A stretch of DNA of 64,000 bases from Mycolicibacterium moriokaense (GTDB lineage: Bacteria > Actinomycetota > Actinomycetes > Mycobacteriales > Mycobacteriaceae): positions 1 through 64,000 of the forward strand of contig NZ_QQBJ01000020.1 of the NCBI RefSeq assembly GCF_003347205.1, read 5' to 3'. The notes under the pieces are model-generated. The model ran no database searches. It was not told the DNA's origin and saw only the letters and a program-made list of their open reading frames with translations. Each line of letters opens with the position of its first letter. Position 1 is the stretch's first letter. The translations under genes were made by a program, and so were the position numbers. Of this stretch, positions 8,378 through 16,940 are shown in pieces.

Positions 8378-10251
8378 CCACCCCGCAACACCTGTCCGAC
8401 CGCTACGAACTCGGCGAGATTCTCGGCTTCGGAGGCATGTCCGAAGTCCATCTCGCGCGCGATGTGCGCCTGCACCGAGACGTCGCGGTCAAAGTGCTGC
8501 GCGCCGATCTGGCCCGCGACCCCAGCTTCTACCTCCGGTTTCGGCGCGAGGCCCAGAACGCCGCGGCGCTGAACCACCCGGCGATCGTCGCCGTCTACGA
8601 CACCGGCGAGGCTGAAACGCCCAACGGCCCGCTGCCCTACATCGTGATGGAGTACGTCGACGGCGTCACGTTGCGCGACATCGTGCACACCGACGGTCCG
8701 ATGGACCCGACGCGGGCCATCGAGGTCATCTCCGACGCCTGCCAGGCCCTGAACTTCAGTCACCAGCACGGCATCATCCACCGCGACGTCAAGCCGGCCA
8801 ACATCATGATCAGCAAGACGGGCGCGGTGAAGGTGATGGACTTCGGCATCGCCCGCGCGCTCGCCGACGCCAACAGCGTCACGCAGACCGCCGCGGTGAT
8901 CGGCACCGCGCAGTACCTGTCGCCCGAGCAGGCCCGCGGCGAGAAGGTCGACGCCCGTTCCGACGTGTACTCGCTCGGCTGCGTGCTGTACGAGGTCCTC
9001 ACCGGCGAACCGCCCTTCATCGGCGACTCGCCGGTGGCCGTGGCCTACCAGCACGTGCGCGAGGATCCGGTGCCGCCGTCACAGCGCCACGCGGGCATCT
9101 CGCCCGAACTGGACGCGGTGGTGCTCAAGTCGCTGGCGAAGAACCCGGACAACCGCTACCAGACCGCCGCCGAGATGCGCGCCGATCTGATCCGGGTGCA
9201 CAGCGGCGAGACCCCCGACGCGCCGAAGGTGTTCACCGACGCCGAACGGACGTCGCTGCTGGCGTCCACGGGCCCGATGCATCAGACCCCGATCACCGAG
9301 CAGCTGCCGAACCATCAGCCGGCGGCCTACGGCGAGCGGGACCGCGGTCAGTCGGTCGGCCGATGGCTGATCGCGGTGGCCGCGCTGGCTGTGCTCACCG
9401 TCATCGTGACGATCGCGATCAACATGATCGGCGGCAACACCCGCGACGTCCAGGTACCCGACGTCAAGGGGCAGGCATCCGACGATGCGGTGGTCGTCCT
9501 GCAGAACGCGGGCTTCAAGACGCGCAAGCAGCAGAAGCCGGACTCCAAGGTGCAGCCCGACCATGTGATCGATACCGAACCGAACGCGGGCACCGCGGTG
9601 TCCGCCGGCGACGAGATCACCATCAACGTTTCGACGGGTCCCGAGCAGCGCGAGATCCCCGACTGCACGAACATGTCGGCGGCCCAGTGCATCGAGAAGC
9701 TCAGCGATGCCGGCTTCGGGAAGTTCAAGCAGACGCCGACGGCGTCCACGCCCGAGCAGAAGGACAAGGTGGTCGGCACCATCCCGCCCGCCAATCAGAC
9801 CTCGGCGATCACCAACGAGATCACCATCGCGGTCGGCTCGGGCCCGGAGGCCAGGCCGGTGCCCGACGTGAAGAACCAGACCGAGGACTCGGCCCGGCAG
9901 ATCCTGGGTGCATCCGGCTTCACCAACATCGTTCCGGTTCCGGTGGACAGCACCGCGCCGTGCGATCAGATCATCGGCACCGATCCGGCTTCGGGACAAC
10001 AGGTTCCGGTCGACACCGCGATCCAGCTGCAGAAGTCACAGTGCAACCAGTTCACGATGCCAGACCTGCGCGGGCAGTTCTGGACGGACGCGGAACCGCG
10101 TCTGCGCGCGCTCGGCTGGACCGGCGAGCTGGACAAGGGGGCCGACGCCCGCGACAGCGGTCAGCGCACCAATGCGGTGGTGACGCAGAGCCCGGCGCCG
10201 GGCACCGCGCTGAACTTCAACGCGACGATCACGCTGAGCTTCGCTGCGTAG
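8374..10251 (+). CDS. pknB: PknB, PASTA-domain Ser/Thr protein kinase
   Basis: The essential sensor kinase of cell-wall synthesis (625 aa). The kinase domain (about 11-275) shows GFGGMSEVH, Lys40, HRD138VKPAN, D156FG and an activation loop [16 protein letters not shown] whose two Thr (170, 172) match the known autophosphorylation pair. A transmembrane helix lies near 330-350. Four extracytoplasmic PASTA repeats follow, each starting with a P-D or PD-containing motif ([36 protein letters not shown]). PASTA domains bind muropeptides and lipid II. The gene ends the operon and its 3' end overlaps the convergent trpG by 23 bp. Targets encoded nearby are FhaA, MviN and CwlM. Confidence 0.97.
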   Translation: MTTPQHLSDRYELGEILGFGGMSEVHLARDVRLHRDVAVKVLRADLARDPSFYLRFRREAQNAAALNHPAIVAVYDTGEAETPNGPLPYIVMEYVDGVTLRDIVHTDGPMDPTRAIEVISDACQALNFSHQHGIIHRDVKPANIMISKTGAVKVMDFGIARALADANSVTQTAAVIGTAQYLSPEQARGEKVDARSDVYSLGCVLYEVLTGEPPFIGDSPVAVAYQHVREDPVPPSQRHAGISPELDAVVLKSLAKNPDNRYQTAAEMRADLIRVHSGETPDAPKVFTDAERTSLLASTGPMHQTPITEQLPNHQPAAYGERDRGQSVGRWLIAVAALAVLTVIVTIAINMIGGNTRDVQVPDVKGQASDDAVVVLQNAGFKTRKQQKPDSKVQPDHVIDTEPNAGTAVSAGDEITINVSTGPEQREIPDCTNMSAAQCIEKLSDAGFGKFKQTPTASTPEQKDKVVGTIPPANQTSAITNEITIAVGSGPEARPVPDVKNQTEDSARQILGASGFTNIVPVPVDSTAPCDQIIGTDPASGQQVPVDTAIQLQKSQCNQFTMPDLRGQFWTDAEPRLRALGWTGELDKGADARDSGQRTNAVVTQSPAPGTALNFNATITLSFAA

Positions 10252-10903
10252 CGGCGCGCACCGCGGTGGCGACCTCGTCCTCCAGCGTGCGCACCAGCGA
10301 CTCGGCCGGGGCCGCTCCGCAGTAGCCCAGCCAGTTGGCCAGCATGCGGTGGCCGCCCTCGGTGAGGATCGACTCCGGGTGAAACTGCACACCGTGGATG
10401 GGCAACTCGACGTGTCGCACGCCCATGATGACCCCGCCCTCGGTGCGCGCGATGACCTCGAGTTCGGCGGGCACGGTATCGGGCAGGATCGTCAACGAGT
10501 GATACCGCGTCGCGGTGAACGGATCCGGAAGTCCTTGCAGCACACCGACATTGGCGTGGAACACGGTGCTGGTCTTGCCGTGCAGCAGCTCTGGTGCCCG
10601 GTCGACGGTACCGCCGAACGCCACGCCGATCGCCTGATGCCCGAGGCACACGCCCAGCAGTGGCGTCTTGGCGGCCGCGCAGGCGTTCACCAGCGAGATC
10701 GACGCGCCCGCACGCTCGGGTGTACCCGGCCCGGGGCTGAGCAGCACGCCGTCGAAATCGGCGGCGGCCTTGGCGATGTCGGCGTCGGTCCCGAGGCGGT
10801 CGTCGTCGTTGCGCCACACCTGGGCCTCGACACCCAACTGGCCGAGATACTGCACCAGGTTGAACACGAAGCTGTCGTAGTTGTCGACGACCAGGACCTG
10901 CAT
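10229..10903 (-). CDS. trpG: Glutamine amidotransferase subunit, TrpG/PabA type
   Basis: A class I glutamine amidotransferase (224 aa) that supplies ammonia to a chorismate-using partner (anthranilate or aminodeoxychorismate synthase). The partner gene is not in the window, so tryptophan and folate roles cannot be separated; orthologues here are annotated trpG or pabA. Motifs: VVDNYDSFVFNL at the start, the nucleophile loop LLGVCLGHQAIG, and HGVQFHPESIL with the catalytic His and Glu. The ATG at 10903 is preferred over a GTG two codons earlier because the -10 element TACCCT lies 6 bases before it, typical of a leaderless mRNA. Confidence 0.9.
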   Translation of the reverse strand: MQVLVVDNYDSFVFNLVQYLGQLGVEAQVWRNDDDRLGTDADIAKAAADFDGVLLSPGPGTPERAGASISLVNACAAAKTPLLGVCLGHQAIGVAFGGTVDRAPELLHGKTSTVFHANVGVLQGLPDPFTATRYHSLTILPDTVPAELEVIARTEGGVIMGVRHVELPIHGVQFHPESILTEGGHRMLANWLGYCGAAPAESLVRTLEDEVATAVRAATQRSSA

Positions 10904-10909
10904 CAGCAC

Positions 10910-10915
10910 AGGGTA
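10910..10915 (-). promoter_or_regulatory. Putative leaderless -10 element for trpG
   Basis: On the minus strand TACCCT (a TANNNT hexamer) ends 6 bases before the trpG ATG. No Shine-Dalgarno sequence is present. This geometry is common for leaderless mycobacterial transcripts. No -35 element was recognised. Confidence 0.45.
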
Positions 10916-10923
10916 CTAGCTGC

Positions 10924-10972
10924 GATTTCGGCGTGTCCCGTTGCGTTGACCGCAACCGAACACGCCGAAATC
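10924..10972 (-). repeat. Long intergenic hairpin with GATTTCGGCG ends
   Basis: A perfect 13-bp inverted repeat (GATTTCGGCGTGT at 10924-10936, ACACGCCGAAATC at 10960-10972) encloses an inner stem GTTGCG/CGCAAC (10940-10945, 10951-10956) with a 5-base loop. It sits directly after the DUF881 gene and before trpG, both on the minus strand, so it may terminate the former. Its ends resemble the hairpin at 12673-12718. Confidence 0.7.
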
Positions 10973-10979
10973 ACTGGTT

Positions 10980-11729
10980 TCAGTAGCCGATCGGCCCTGC
11001 GGGCGTCGCGAATCGCATCCGGACGGGTTCGGAATGGCCGACCAGGTCGACCGAGGGTCGCGGTTCCTCCGTGTAACCGAGGCCGAATCGCACCACGTAC
11101 TGCTTGTAGAGCGTCACCAGCGGGGCCGCCGCCAGTGCGGCCTGCATCGCGGCCGAGTCACCGATGGCGGTGATCACGTAGGGCGGGCTGTATGTGCGCC
11201 CGTTGAGCAGCAGGGTGTTGCCGACGCACCGCGGTGCTGAGGTGCCGATGATGCGCTGGTCCTGCATCTGGATGCCCTCGGCGCCCGCGCTCCACAGCGC
11301 ATTGAGCACCGCCTGGATGTCCTGCTGATGGACCACAAGGTCGTCGGGGGACGCGTCACGGGGAAAGCGGCCGTTGGCGTCGCGCTGAGCGTCGGTGAGC
11401 GTCACCACCAGTCCGGGCCCGCGGATGGGGTCGAGGCCGGCGTCGGCGGCGAGGGCGTCGTTGCGGCGCTGAATCGCGGCCAGGGCCGCCGCGGCGCCCG
11501 GCGATCCGCCGTGGTGGGTGTCGATCTCGGTGGCGAGGCGGTCACGCTGCGCGCTGAGCCGGTCCACCGACTGCTGGGCCTCCCTGACGAGATCGACCAA
11601 CCGGGGCGCATCGCTGCGGCGGATCTCGCCTCCGCCGGAGACGCCGTGGGTGGCCGCCAGCAGGAGTCCGGCCAGCAGACAGACGACGGGCACGCCGTAC
11701 CGCCAGGAGGACTGCCCCGGCTCTGCCAT
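10980..11729 (-). CDS. DUF881-family membrane protein (Rv0012-like)
   Basis: A 249-aa membrane protein with one N-terminal hydrophobic helix (about 12-29), a coiled-coil-like stretch (RLVDLVREAQQSVDRLSAQRDRLATEI) and a DUF881 domain with GPGLVVTLTDAQ and DDLVVHQQDIQAVLNALWSAGAEGIQMQDQRI. The function is unknown; in many actinobacteria DUF881 genes sit near crgA and division genes, as here. The frame is open further upstream, but the ATG at 11729 is chosen because GGGGAG lies before it and it begins just before the membrane helix. It is divergent from crgA. Confidence 0.85.
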   Translation of the reverse strand: MAEPGQSSWRYGVPVVCLLAGLLLAATHGVSGGGEIRRSDAPRLVDLVREAQQSVDRLSAQRDRLATEIDTHHGGSPGAAAALAAIQRRNDALAADAGLDPIRGPGLVVTLTDAQRDANGRFPRDASPDDLVVHQQDIQAVLNALWSAGAEGIQMQDQRIIGTSAPRCVGNTLLLNGRTYSPPYVITAIGDSAAMQAALAAAPLVTLYKQYVVRFGLGYTEEPRPSVDLVGHSEPVRMRFATPAGPIGY

Positions 11730-11838
11730 CGCCCACTCCCCCGTCGCATTCTTTTCCGGCGGCCGACCTACGTTAACCTCATAGGAACGTCCAGCTTTAT
11801 CGTCGCACCGACGGCGCCGAGTGTTTGTGAAGGTACCC

Positions 11839-12102
11839 ATGCCCAAGTCGAAGGTTCGCAAGAAGAACGACTTCACCGTCAACCCCGTGAGCCGCACCCC
11901 GGTCAAGGTGAAGGCCGGGCCGTCGAGCACCTGGTTCATCATCCTGTTCCTCGGCCTGATGGTGATCGGTCTGGCGTGGCTGCTGGTGTTCCAGCTGGCG
12001 TCGTCGTCGATTCCGTTTCTCGCCGAACTCGGCCCGTGGAACTACGCGATCGCCTTTGCTTTCATGATCACGGGGTTGTTGCTAACTATGCGTTGGCGGT
12101 GA
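11839..12102 (+). CDS. crgA: CrgA, small division-coordinating membrane protein
   Basis: An 87-aa protein with two transmembrane helices (about 34-54 and 65-82), starting [25 protein letters not shown] and ending [23 protein letters not shown], which is highly typical of CrgA. CrgA binds FtsZ, FtsQ, FtsI and CwsA and helps assemble the septal peptidoglycan machinery. An in-frame GTG six codons upstream is possible, but the ATG matches the conserved N-terminus and has GAAGG upstream. CwsA, its known partner, is encoded 1.3 kb away. Confidence 0.95.
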   Translation: MPKSKVRKKNDFTVNPVSRTPVKVKAGPSSTWFIILFLGLMVIGLAWLLVFQLASSSIPFLAELGPWNYAIAFAFMITGLLLTMRWR

Positions 12103-12103
12103 C

Positions 12104-12137
12104 AGTCCGATAGGTCCTGATGAATTTAAATCGGACT
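12104..12137 (+). terminator. Hairpin after crgA
   Basis: An inverted repeat AGTCCGAT (12104-12111) and ATCGGACT (12130-12137) with an 18-base AT-rich loop begins 2 bases past the crgA stop. There is no U tract. It may be a terminator or mRNA end structure. Confidence 0.4.
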
Positions 12138-12213
12138 CAGCGCGTTACCCGTTCGGCAACCTGATGGTCACCCAATCACATCGTTGTGATTCATCCCCAT
12201 TGGGGATAGCACT

Positions 12214-12222
12214 TGTGGATAA
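12214..12222 (-). promoter_or_regulatory. Isolated perfect DnaA box
   Basis: TGTGGATAA is the complement of TTATCCACA, the canonical DnaA box. It stands alone, 36 bases before the GTG of the PH-domain gene, more than 21 kb from oriC. It could allow DnaA to regulate that gene, titrate DnaA, or be chance. The same intergenic stretch holds palindromes AATCACA-N4-TGTGATT (12174-12191) and CCCCATTGGGG. Confidence 0.5.
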
Positions 12223-12257
12223 CCCTATAAACCGGGGTAAAAGGGTGTGAATTAGCC

Positions 12258-12674
12258 GTGCAGCAAACTGAGTGGAGCCCGCCGGCGCTCGGAGTCGCAG
12301 CGTGCGGCGTATTGGGACTTATGATGGCTATCGGCGCTGTGACCCTTGTCACAGACGCTCCCGGACGCATTCTCGCGATCATTGCCGCTGCCGGACTGCT
12401 TGTGTTTGCAAGCCTTTCGTGGCGAGCACGGCCGAAGCTGGCAATCAGCGACCGCGGTCTATTAATTCGCGGTCCGCTGCGTGCACACCGGTTGGAAAAG
12501 CCCGATATCAAGATCATCCGGATCACCGAATTCCGGCGGATAGCCCGTAAAGTCCGGCTGCTGGAGATCGACACCAACGACGATCGGCTGTTCGTCTTCA
12601 CCCGGTGGGATCTGGGCACCGACCCGCTCGATGTTCTCGACGCGCTGACGGCGGCCGGCCTCGCCGGCTCGTGA
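12258..12674 (+). CDS. PH-domain membrane protein (Rv0010c-like)
   Basis: A 138-aa protein with two N-terminal transmembrane helices (about 10-30 and 35-55) followed by a bacterial PH-like domain (about 55-130: PKLAISDRGLLIRGPLRAHRLEKPDIKIIRI...). The function is not known. The GTG start has a weak AAAAGGG upstream. The gene lies between crgA and ppiA, as Rv0010c does. It is convergent with ppiA across a strong hairpin, and a perfect DnaA box lies just upstream. Confidence 0.85.
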   Translation: MQQTEWSPPALGVAACGVLGLMMAIGAVTLVTDAPGRILAIIAAAGLLVFASLSWRARPKLAISDRGLLIRGPLRAHRLEKPDIKIIRITEFRRIARKVRLLEIDTNDDRLFVFTRWDLGTDPLDVLDALTAAGLAGS

Positions 12675-12718
12675 TTTCGGCGCTCAGTCGCCGTCAGAGC
12701 GACTGAGCCCGCGAAATC
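12673..12718. terminator. Bidirectional hairpin between the PH-domain gene and ppiA
   Basis: An outer stem GATTTCG/CGAAATC (12673-12679, 12712-12718) and a 10-bp inner stem GCTCAGTCGC/GCGACTGAGC (12682-12691, 12699-12708) with a 7-base loop fill the gap between two convergent genes. There is no U tract on either side. The GATTTCG ends match the hairpin at 10924-10972. Confidence 0.65.
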
Positions 12719-12724
12719 GCCGGT

Positions 12725-13270
12725 CTAGGAGACGGTGATCGACTCGATCACCACCGGTTCGGTGGGCCGGTCGCTGCGGTCGGTCTGGGTGGTGGCGATG
12801 GCGTCGACCACCTTCTGCGACTCCGGGTCGACGACCTCGCCGAAGATCGTGTGCCGACGGTTCAGGTGCGGCGTCTTGCCGACGGTGATGAAGAACTGTG
12901 AACCGTTGGTGCCGGGCCCCGCGTTGGCCATCGCCAGCAGGTAGGGCTTGTCGAACTGCAGTTCCGGGTGGAACTCGTCGTCGAACTGGTAGCCGGGCCC
13001 GCCACGGCCCGTTCCGGTGGGGTCGCCGCCCTGGATCATGAAGCCGTCGATGATCCGGTGGAACACGGCGCCGTCGTAGAACGGGCCGGAGGTGCCGCCC
13101 GTCGCGTTCTCGGTCCGATAGTCCTTGGTGCCCTGTGCCAGTCCGACGAAGTTCGCGACGGTCTTGGGGGCGTGGTTTCCGAACAGTGCGATCTTGATGT
13201 CACCACGATTGGTGTGCAGGGTCGCGGTCGCTGTCTGAATGGGGCTCGTCACGGGAAGCCAGTCTGCCAC
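12725..13270 (-). CDS. ppiA: PpiA, cyclophilin-type peptidyl-prolyl isomerase
   Basis: A single-domain cyclophilin (181 aa) that speeds cis-trans isomerisation of X-Pro bonds. Cyclophilin active-site blocks are visible: [36 protein letters not shown] and [11 protein letters not shown]. The open frame runs far upstream, but the GTG at 13270 ([12 protein letters not shown]...) gives the N-terminus and length of mycobacterial PpiA; a second in-frame GTG at 13252 is the alternative. No signal peptide is seen, so the protein is probably cytoplasmic. It is divergent from cwsA. Confidence 0.93.
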   Translation of the reverse strand: MADWLPVTSPIQTATATLHTNRGDIKIALFGNHAPKTVANFVGLAQGTKDYRTENATGGTSGPFYDGAVFHRIIDGFMIQGGDPTGTGRGGPGYQFDDEFHPELQFDKPYLLAMANAGPGTNGSQFFITVGKTPHLNRRHTIFGEVVDPESQKVVDAIATTQTDRSDRPTEPVVIESITVS

Positions 13271-13360
13271 GCCCTGTTGACGCCGAACCGGGCACCGTTG
13301 GGTTGCGGTGATGGCAGGCTGGACGGCGACCCGAAGAACAGGCTGCGAGAGAGGTTTCAG

Positions 13361-13783
13361 ATGAGCTCGAAGGCCGACATCCGGCTGAGCCCCGGACAAC
13401 GCTTGTCGCGCGGGCTGCGCTACACCGCGGTGGGCCCCGTCGACGTGACCCGCGGCACCGTCGGGCTGAGCTGGCAGGGCGCGCACTCGGCCGCGAGCAG
13501 CCTCCGACAGCGTCTGGAGCGCAGCCGGCTGGCCCGCGAGATCGAGGACGCGCAGGAGACGATCGCGTCCGAGATCGCCGCCGCACAGGAGATGCTGTCC
13601 AATCTTCCGCAGGCGTTGGCGGAGGCGCGTAAACCCAAACGCCGGCCGCGGCCGTGGGTTCTGGCCGTCGCCGGTGTGGGCCTGATTGCCGTTGGGGCTG
13701 TCACGTTTTCGATCGTGCGCCGCTCGATGGAGCCAGAGCCGTCGCCGCGGCCGCCGAGTGTCGAGGTGACGCCCAAGCCATAG
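13361..13783 (+). CDS. cwsA: CwsA, cell wall synthesis protein interacting with CrgA
   Basis: A 140-aa protein with a basic N-terminal part ([36 protein letters not shown]), a coiled-coil-like middle ([35 protein letters not shown]) and one C-terminal transmembrane helix (about 97-118) with a Pro-rich tail. This matches CwsA (Rv0008c), which binds CrgA and Wag31 and affects polar growth and division. The ATG follows GAGAGG. It is divergent from ppiA. In M. tuberculosis tRNA-Ala/Ile and gyrA follow; here the nitroreductase and mce operon intervene. Confidence 0.9.
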   Translation: MSSKADIRLSPGQRLSRGLRYTAVGPVDVTRGTVGLSWQGAHSAASSLRQRLERSRLAREIEDAQETIASEIAAAQEMLSNLPQALAEARKPKRRPRPWVLAVAGVGLIAVGAVTFSIVRRSMEPEPSPRPPSVEVTPKP

Positions 13784-13797
13784 CCCGGCCCGCGATT

Positions 13798-13838
13798 TCT
13801 GCACAGTGGTCGTCGATTTTGGCTGAACACGACCCAAA
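13798..13838 (+). repeat. Hairpin between cwsA and the nitroreductase gene
   Basis: Nested inverted repeats GGTCGT/ACGACC (13808-13813, 13829-13834) sit inside imperfectly spaced TCTGC/GCAGA arms just outside. GATTTC motifs border both sides. It resembles, but is less perfect than, the other intergenic hairpins at 10924 and 12673, and may end the cwsA transcript. Confidence 0.4.
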
Positions 13839-13864
13839 CGCAGATTTCGGCGCGAAGGTGGCTT

Positions 13865-14398
13865 ATGTCCACCGACGCCATCCAAGGGATTCCGCGGGTA
13901 GACCTCGAGGCGCGCCCCTTGTGGAAGCGCAATCTCAATCATTGGACGGGCGGTTGGCTGCTCACCACGGACGCAGGCAAGGCGTTATGGCGCAAGGCCA
14001 TCGCGCCGATAGAGGCGCCCTTGATGAAGGCGACGCGGGGCCGCATCCGGATATCCTTCTCGGCTCCCGTGGCGGTACTCACTTCGATCGGCGCCCGAAC
14101 CGGCGAACTCCGTGAGTCCACGCTCACCTACTTCACCGACGGTGACTACGTCATCCTCATCGCCTCCAACTACGGCAGCGCCCACCACCCCGGCTGGTAT
14201 CACAACCTGATCGCCAAGCCTGAGTGCGAGTTGCACATCGGGGAACGAGGCGGCCGGTTCATCGCCAGGGAAGCCACGGGCGCCGACAGAGATCGGCTCT
14301 ACTCGCTCGCCGGACGGCGGCTGAATCGCGTCTTCGAGTCGTACACCGCGCGCAGCGGTCCGCGGACGATCCCCGTCATGCGGCTGTCGCCGGCCTGA
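13865..14398 (+). CDS. Deazaflavin (F420)-dependent nitroreductase-family protein
   Basis: A 177-aa protein of the Ddn-like split-beta-barrel family that uses reduced coenzyme F420. Visible features are [62 protein letters not shown]; the GARTG, SNYG and HPGWYHNL motifs are typical. The substrate is unknown; relatives reduce quinones and activate nitroimidazoles. The ATG has GAAGG 6 bases upstream. It abuts the convergent mceF stop with no spacer and has no counterpart at this locus in M. tuberculosis, so it may belong to the same inserted block as the mce operon. Confidence 0.85.
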   Translation: MSTDAIQGIPRVDLEARPLWKRNLNHWTGGWLLTTDAGKALWRKAIAPIEAPLMKATRGRIRISFSAPVAVLTSIGARTGELRESTLTYFTDGDYVILIASNYGSAHHPGWYHNLIAKPECELHIGERGGRFIAREATGADRDRLYSLAGRRLNRVFESYTARSGPRTIPVMRLSPA

Positions 14399-15802
14399 CT
14401 ATCCGCTGGGTGGCAGCAGCATCGCCTGCCACGTCCTGCCGGGCGCGCCCGCGGCGAGGTTCGGCTGCGTGTACGTCTTGCCGTCGGGTCCGACGAATGT
14501 CCCGTCAGCGGGGTCGTACTCGGCGGCCGCAACCGGCGGTGGTTGGGGCACCGGCTGTCCCGAAAGGGTGGCGTTGGGGTCGCCCTTCCAGTTGAACCCG
14601 TCGTTGAGCGGCACATAACTCTCGTCGCTTTCGCACATCGCGACGGTCGGCGCGCGCTTGCCGGGCCGGGTGGCACACGGGAAGTTTCGCAGCCCCCGCA
14701 CACTCAGCGGGGAGTCCTGCGGAACCCTGCAATACAGGTCACCGGCGGGCCGGTCGGGATAGTCCTGAAGCGACGCCGCCCGCTGCTGCTGGGCGGGCAG
14801 GAAGCCCGTCGTGCAGGGCGGCGGCTGGTTCAAGCTCAAGTTCAGGCTCAGAAACGCGCCCCGGTAGGGCTGGCGGGTGTCACGGTTCGCCAGCACGATC
14901 GCCTGCGCCGCGGCCGCGGCCTGCGGCAGTAGCACCAGAAGCTGTTCCAAGCCGGGCTGATAGGCGATGGCCACCTGACCCGCGCTCGCCAAGTTCGCGG
15001 CGATGATCGGCACGGTCGGCCGAACGCGGTCGAGAAGAAGGCGGGCTTCCTCGACGGCCTGGCCCCCTTGCGTCAGGAGATCTGCGACGGCGGCGTCGTT
15101 GTCCTGAAGCTGTCGGCCGATGTTCTTCAGGTGAGCGGCCCACTCGTCGACCGCCGACGCGGAGTCGTTCTGCGCCTGCAGGATCCCTGCCGACTGGTCG
15201 ATCAACGTCAGCAGCGGACCCAGGTTCTCGCGGGCTCCCGCCGCCAGCCGGGAGCCGCCGGTGACGAGTCCGGACAGCTGCGGCCCGAGACCGCCGACCG
15301 CCGTGTAGGACTCGTCGACGACTGTCTTCAGATCGTCGTGCGGAATGGCCTTCAGGCCGGTGCTCAACGAGTCCAGCAGCGCATCGAAATCGGGCGGCAC
15401 CGAGGTGCGGTCGGCCGGTATCACGTCGCCGTTCTTCAGGGGCGCCGAATCCCGGCGCGGCAACAGGGTGATGTACTGCTCGCCCACCGCCGACTGGCTG
15501 TGCACCTGCGCGTCGAGATCGGAGGGAATGGCGATGCCGGACTTCAGTGACAGCACGGCCGCCACCCCGGACTCGGTCAGGCGCACGTCTGAGATGCGGC
15601 CGACCTCCTCGCCTCGGTATGTGACGTTGCCGCCGGGGTAGGCGCCCGCGGTCCTCGGCAGCTCGACGGTCACCTGGTAGTGACCGATGCCGAACATGGC
15701 GGGCAGCCTGATGTAACCGAACAGCATGGCTGCCCCGAAGATCAGCGTGACGACCGCGAAGATCACCAACTGGATTCGGATGCGCAGCGTCAGCGGCGGC
15801 AC
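14399..15802 (-). CDS. mceF: MceF, last subunit of an Mce lipid transporter
   Basis: A 467-aa MCE-family protein. An N-terminal transmembrane helix (about 10-30) anchors it, followed by the MCE (MlaD-like) domain (about 38-115: YQVTVELPRTAGAYPGGNVTYRGEEVGRISDVRL), a helical region (about 120-290) of the type that forms the tunnel in Mce complexes, and a C-terminal part with Cys residues ending in a Pro-rich tail. In mycobacteria six Mce subunits form a periplasmic conduit for lipids powered by YrbE permeases and the MceG ATPase. It lies 1 bp after mceE, as the last gene of the operon. Confidence 0.9.
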   Translation of the reverse strand: MPPLTLRIRIQLVIFAVVTLIFGAAMLFGYIRLPAMFGIGHYQVTVELPRTAGAYPGGNVTYRGEEVGRISDVRLTESGVAAVLSLKSGIAIPSDLDAQVHSQSAVGEQYITLLPRRDSAPLKNGDVIPADRTSVPPDFDALLDSLSTGLKAIPHDDLKTVVDESYTAVGGLGPQLSGLVTGGSRLAAGARENLGPLLTLIDQSAGILQAQNDSASAVDEWAAHLKNIGRQLQDNDAAVADLLTQGGQAVEEARLLLDRVRPTVPIIAANLASAGQVAIAYQPGLEQLLVLLPQAAAAAQAIVLANRDTRQPYRGAFLSLNLSLNQPPPCTTGFLPAQQQRAASLQDYPDRPAGDLYCRVPQDSPLSVRGLRNFPCATRPGKRAPTVAMCESDESYVPLNDGFNWKGDPNATLSGQPVPQPPPVAAAEYDPADGTFVGPDGKTYTQPNLAAGAPGRTWQAMLLPPSG

Positions 15803-15803
15803 G

Positions 15804-16940
15804 TCATCCTCCCTGGTCCCACTTATACGGCGCGAGAAGGGGATTGCCGGTGGTGTACGGGCTCGGCAGCTGACCGATGGTGCGGCCCCACTGCAGCTCC
15901 AGCTCCGTCAAGTCGCCCTCCCACCGCGTGCCGGTGAGAAATGACGCGTCCAGGCGGCTCAGCGTGAGATCGATGACGGCGGTCAGGTTGGCGAAGTCGC
16001 CACGCTGCCAGATCCCGACGTTGTCGGTGGGAAACGGGTACGTGGCGAACAGGCCCAGCGACCGTGTCAGGGCGGGCCCGGCATCGGCCAACGATTTGAG
16101 CACCGGCCCGAGGTCCTCGAGTTCGGCCACGAGGCTGTCCCTGGTCTGGTTCGTGGTGTCGGCCACCAGCGCACTGAACTTGCCGAGCTGGTCGAGTGTG
16201 TCCACCAGTGTCTGGCGCTCGTCGCTGATCACCCGCAGCGCGCCAGGGATGGTCTCCAGCGCCTTGTCCACCACCGGCTTCTCCTGTGCGAACTGGCCGG
16301 CGAGGTCGTTCATGCTCTCGGCGGTGGCGATGATGTCACCGGACTGGTCGTTCACGTAGCGGGTGAACGCGTCCAGTTGATCGATGAGGCTGCGCAGATC
16401 CTGCTCGCGACCGGCCAGCGCGGTGCTCAGCGATTCGGTGATGTCCTGAACCTGGCCGATGCCGCCGCCGTTGAACAGCAACGACATCGCCGACAGCATC
16501 TGCTCGCTGGACGGGTAGGTTCCCGCCGACGACAGCGCAATCACCGATCCGTCGTGCAACTTGCCCTGCGGGGCAACATCGGTCGGCGCTGCCAGTTCGA
16601 CATGCAGCGAGCCGAGCAGACCGCTTTGGCCGACGGTCGCGGTGGCGTTGGCGGGCAGGTCGACGTCGCCATCGAGACTCATGGTCAGCAGCGCATGCCA
16701 GCCCTGTCGCTCGATCTTGGTGACGGTGCCGACGGTGACATCGTTGACCTGCACTCGGGAATTCGGCTCGATGGTGCGCACGTCGGGCAGTTGCGCCTGG
16801 ATCGTGTAGGAGCCGGGGCCGCGGCCCGCGGTTCCCGGCAGCGCCAGCGAGTTGAGCCCGCGCCACGCGCAGCCCGGCGTGGCCGTGAGGATGCCCACGG
16901 CGAGCACGGCCGCGATCAGCCTCGTCGATCGCCTGCTCAT
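15804..16940 (-). CDS. mceE: MceE lipoprotein subunit of an Mce transporter
   Basis: A 378-aa MCE protein with a lipoprotein signal: a basic start, a hydrophobic core and a Cys at residue 24 (TATPGC). The mature protein opens AWRGLNSLALPG, which is typical of MceE (LprK-like) proteins. The MCE domain (about 45-125: YTIQAQLPDVRTIEPNSRVQVNDVTVGTVTKI) and a helical region follow. The lipobox position -3 is Thr, so it is slightly non-standard. It overlaps mceD upstream by 4 bp. Confidence 0.9.
   Translation of the reverse strand: MSRRSTRLIAAVLAVGILTATPGCAWRGLNSLALPGTAGRGPGSYTIQAQLPDVRTIEPNSRVQVNDVTVGTVTKIERQGWHALLTMSLDGDVDLPANATATVGQSGLLGSLHVELAAPTDVAPQGKLHDGSVIALSSAGTYPSSEQMLSAMSLLFNGGGIGQVQDITESLSTALAGREQDLRSLIDQLDAFTRYVNDQSGDIIATAESMNDLAGQFAQEKPVVDKALETIPGALRVISDERQTLVDTLDQLGKFSALVADTTNQTRDSLVAELEDLGPVLKSLADAGPALTRSLGLFATYPFPTDNVGIWQRGDFANLTAVIDLTLSRLDASFLTGTRWEGDLTELELQWGRTIGQLPSPYTTGNPLLAPYKWDQGG

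Noticed and set aside
12174-12191. Possible CRP-type site AATCACA-N4-TGTGATT
   Set aside because: The half-sites are inverted compared with the CRP consensus TGTGA-N6-TCACA, so it is not called as a CRP site.
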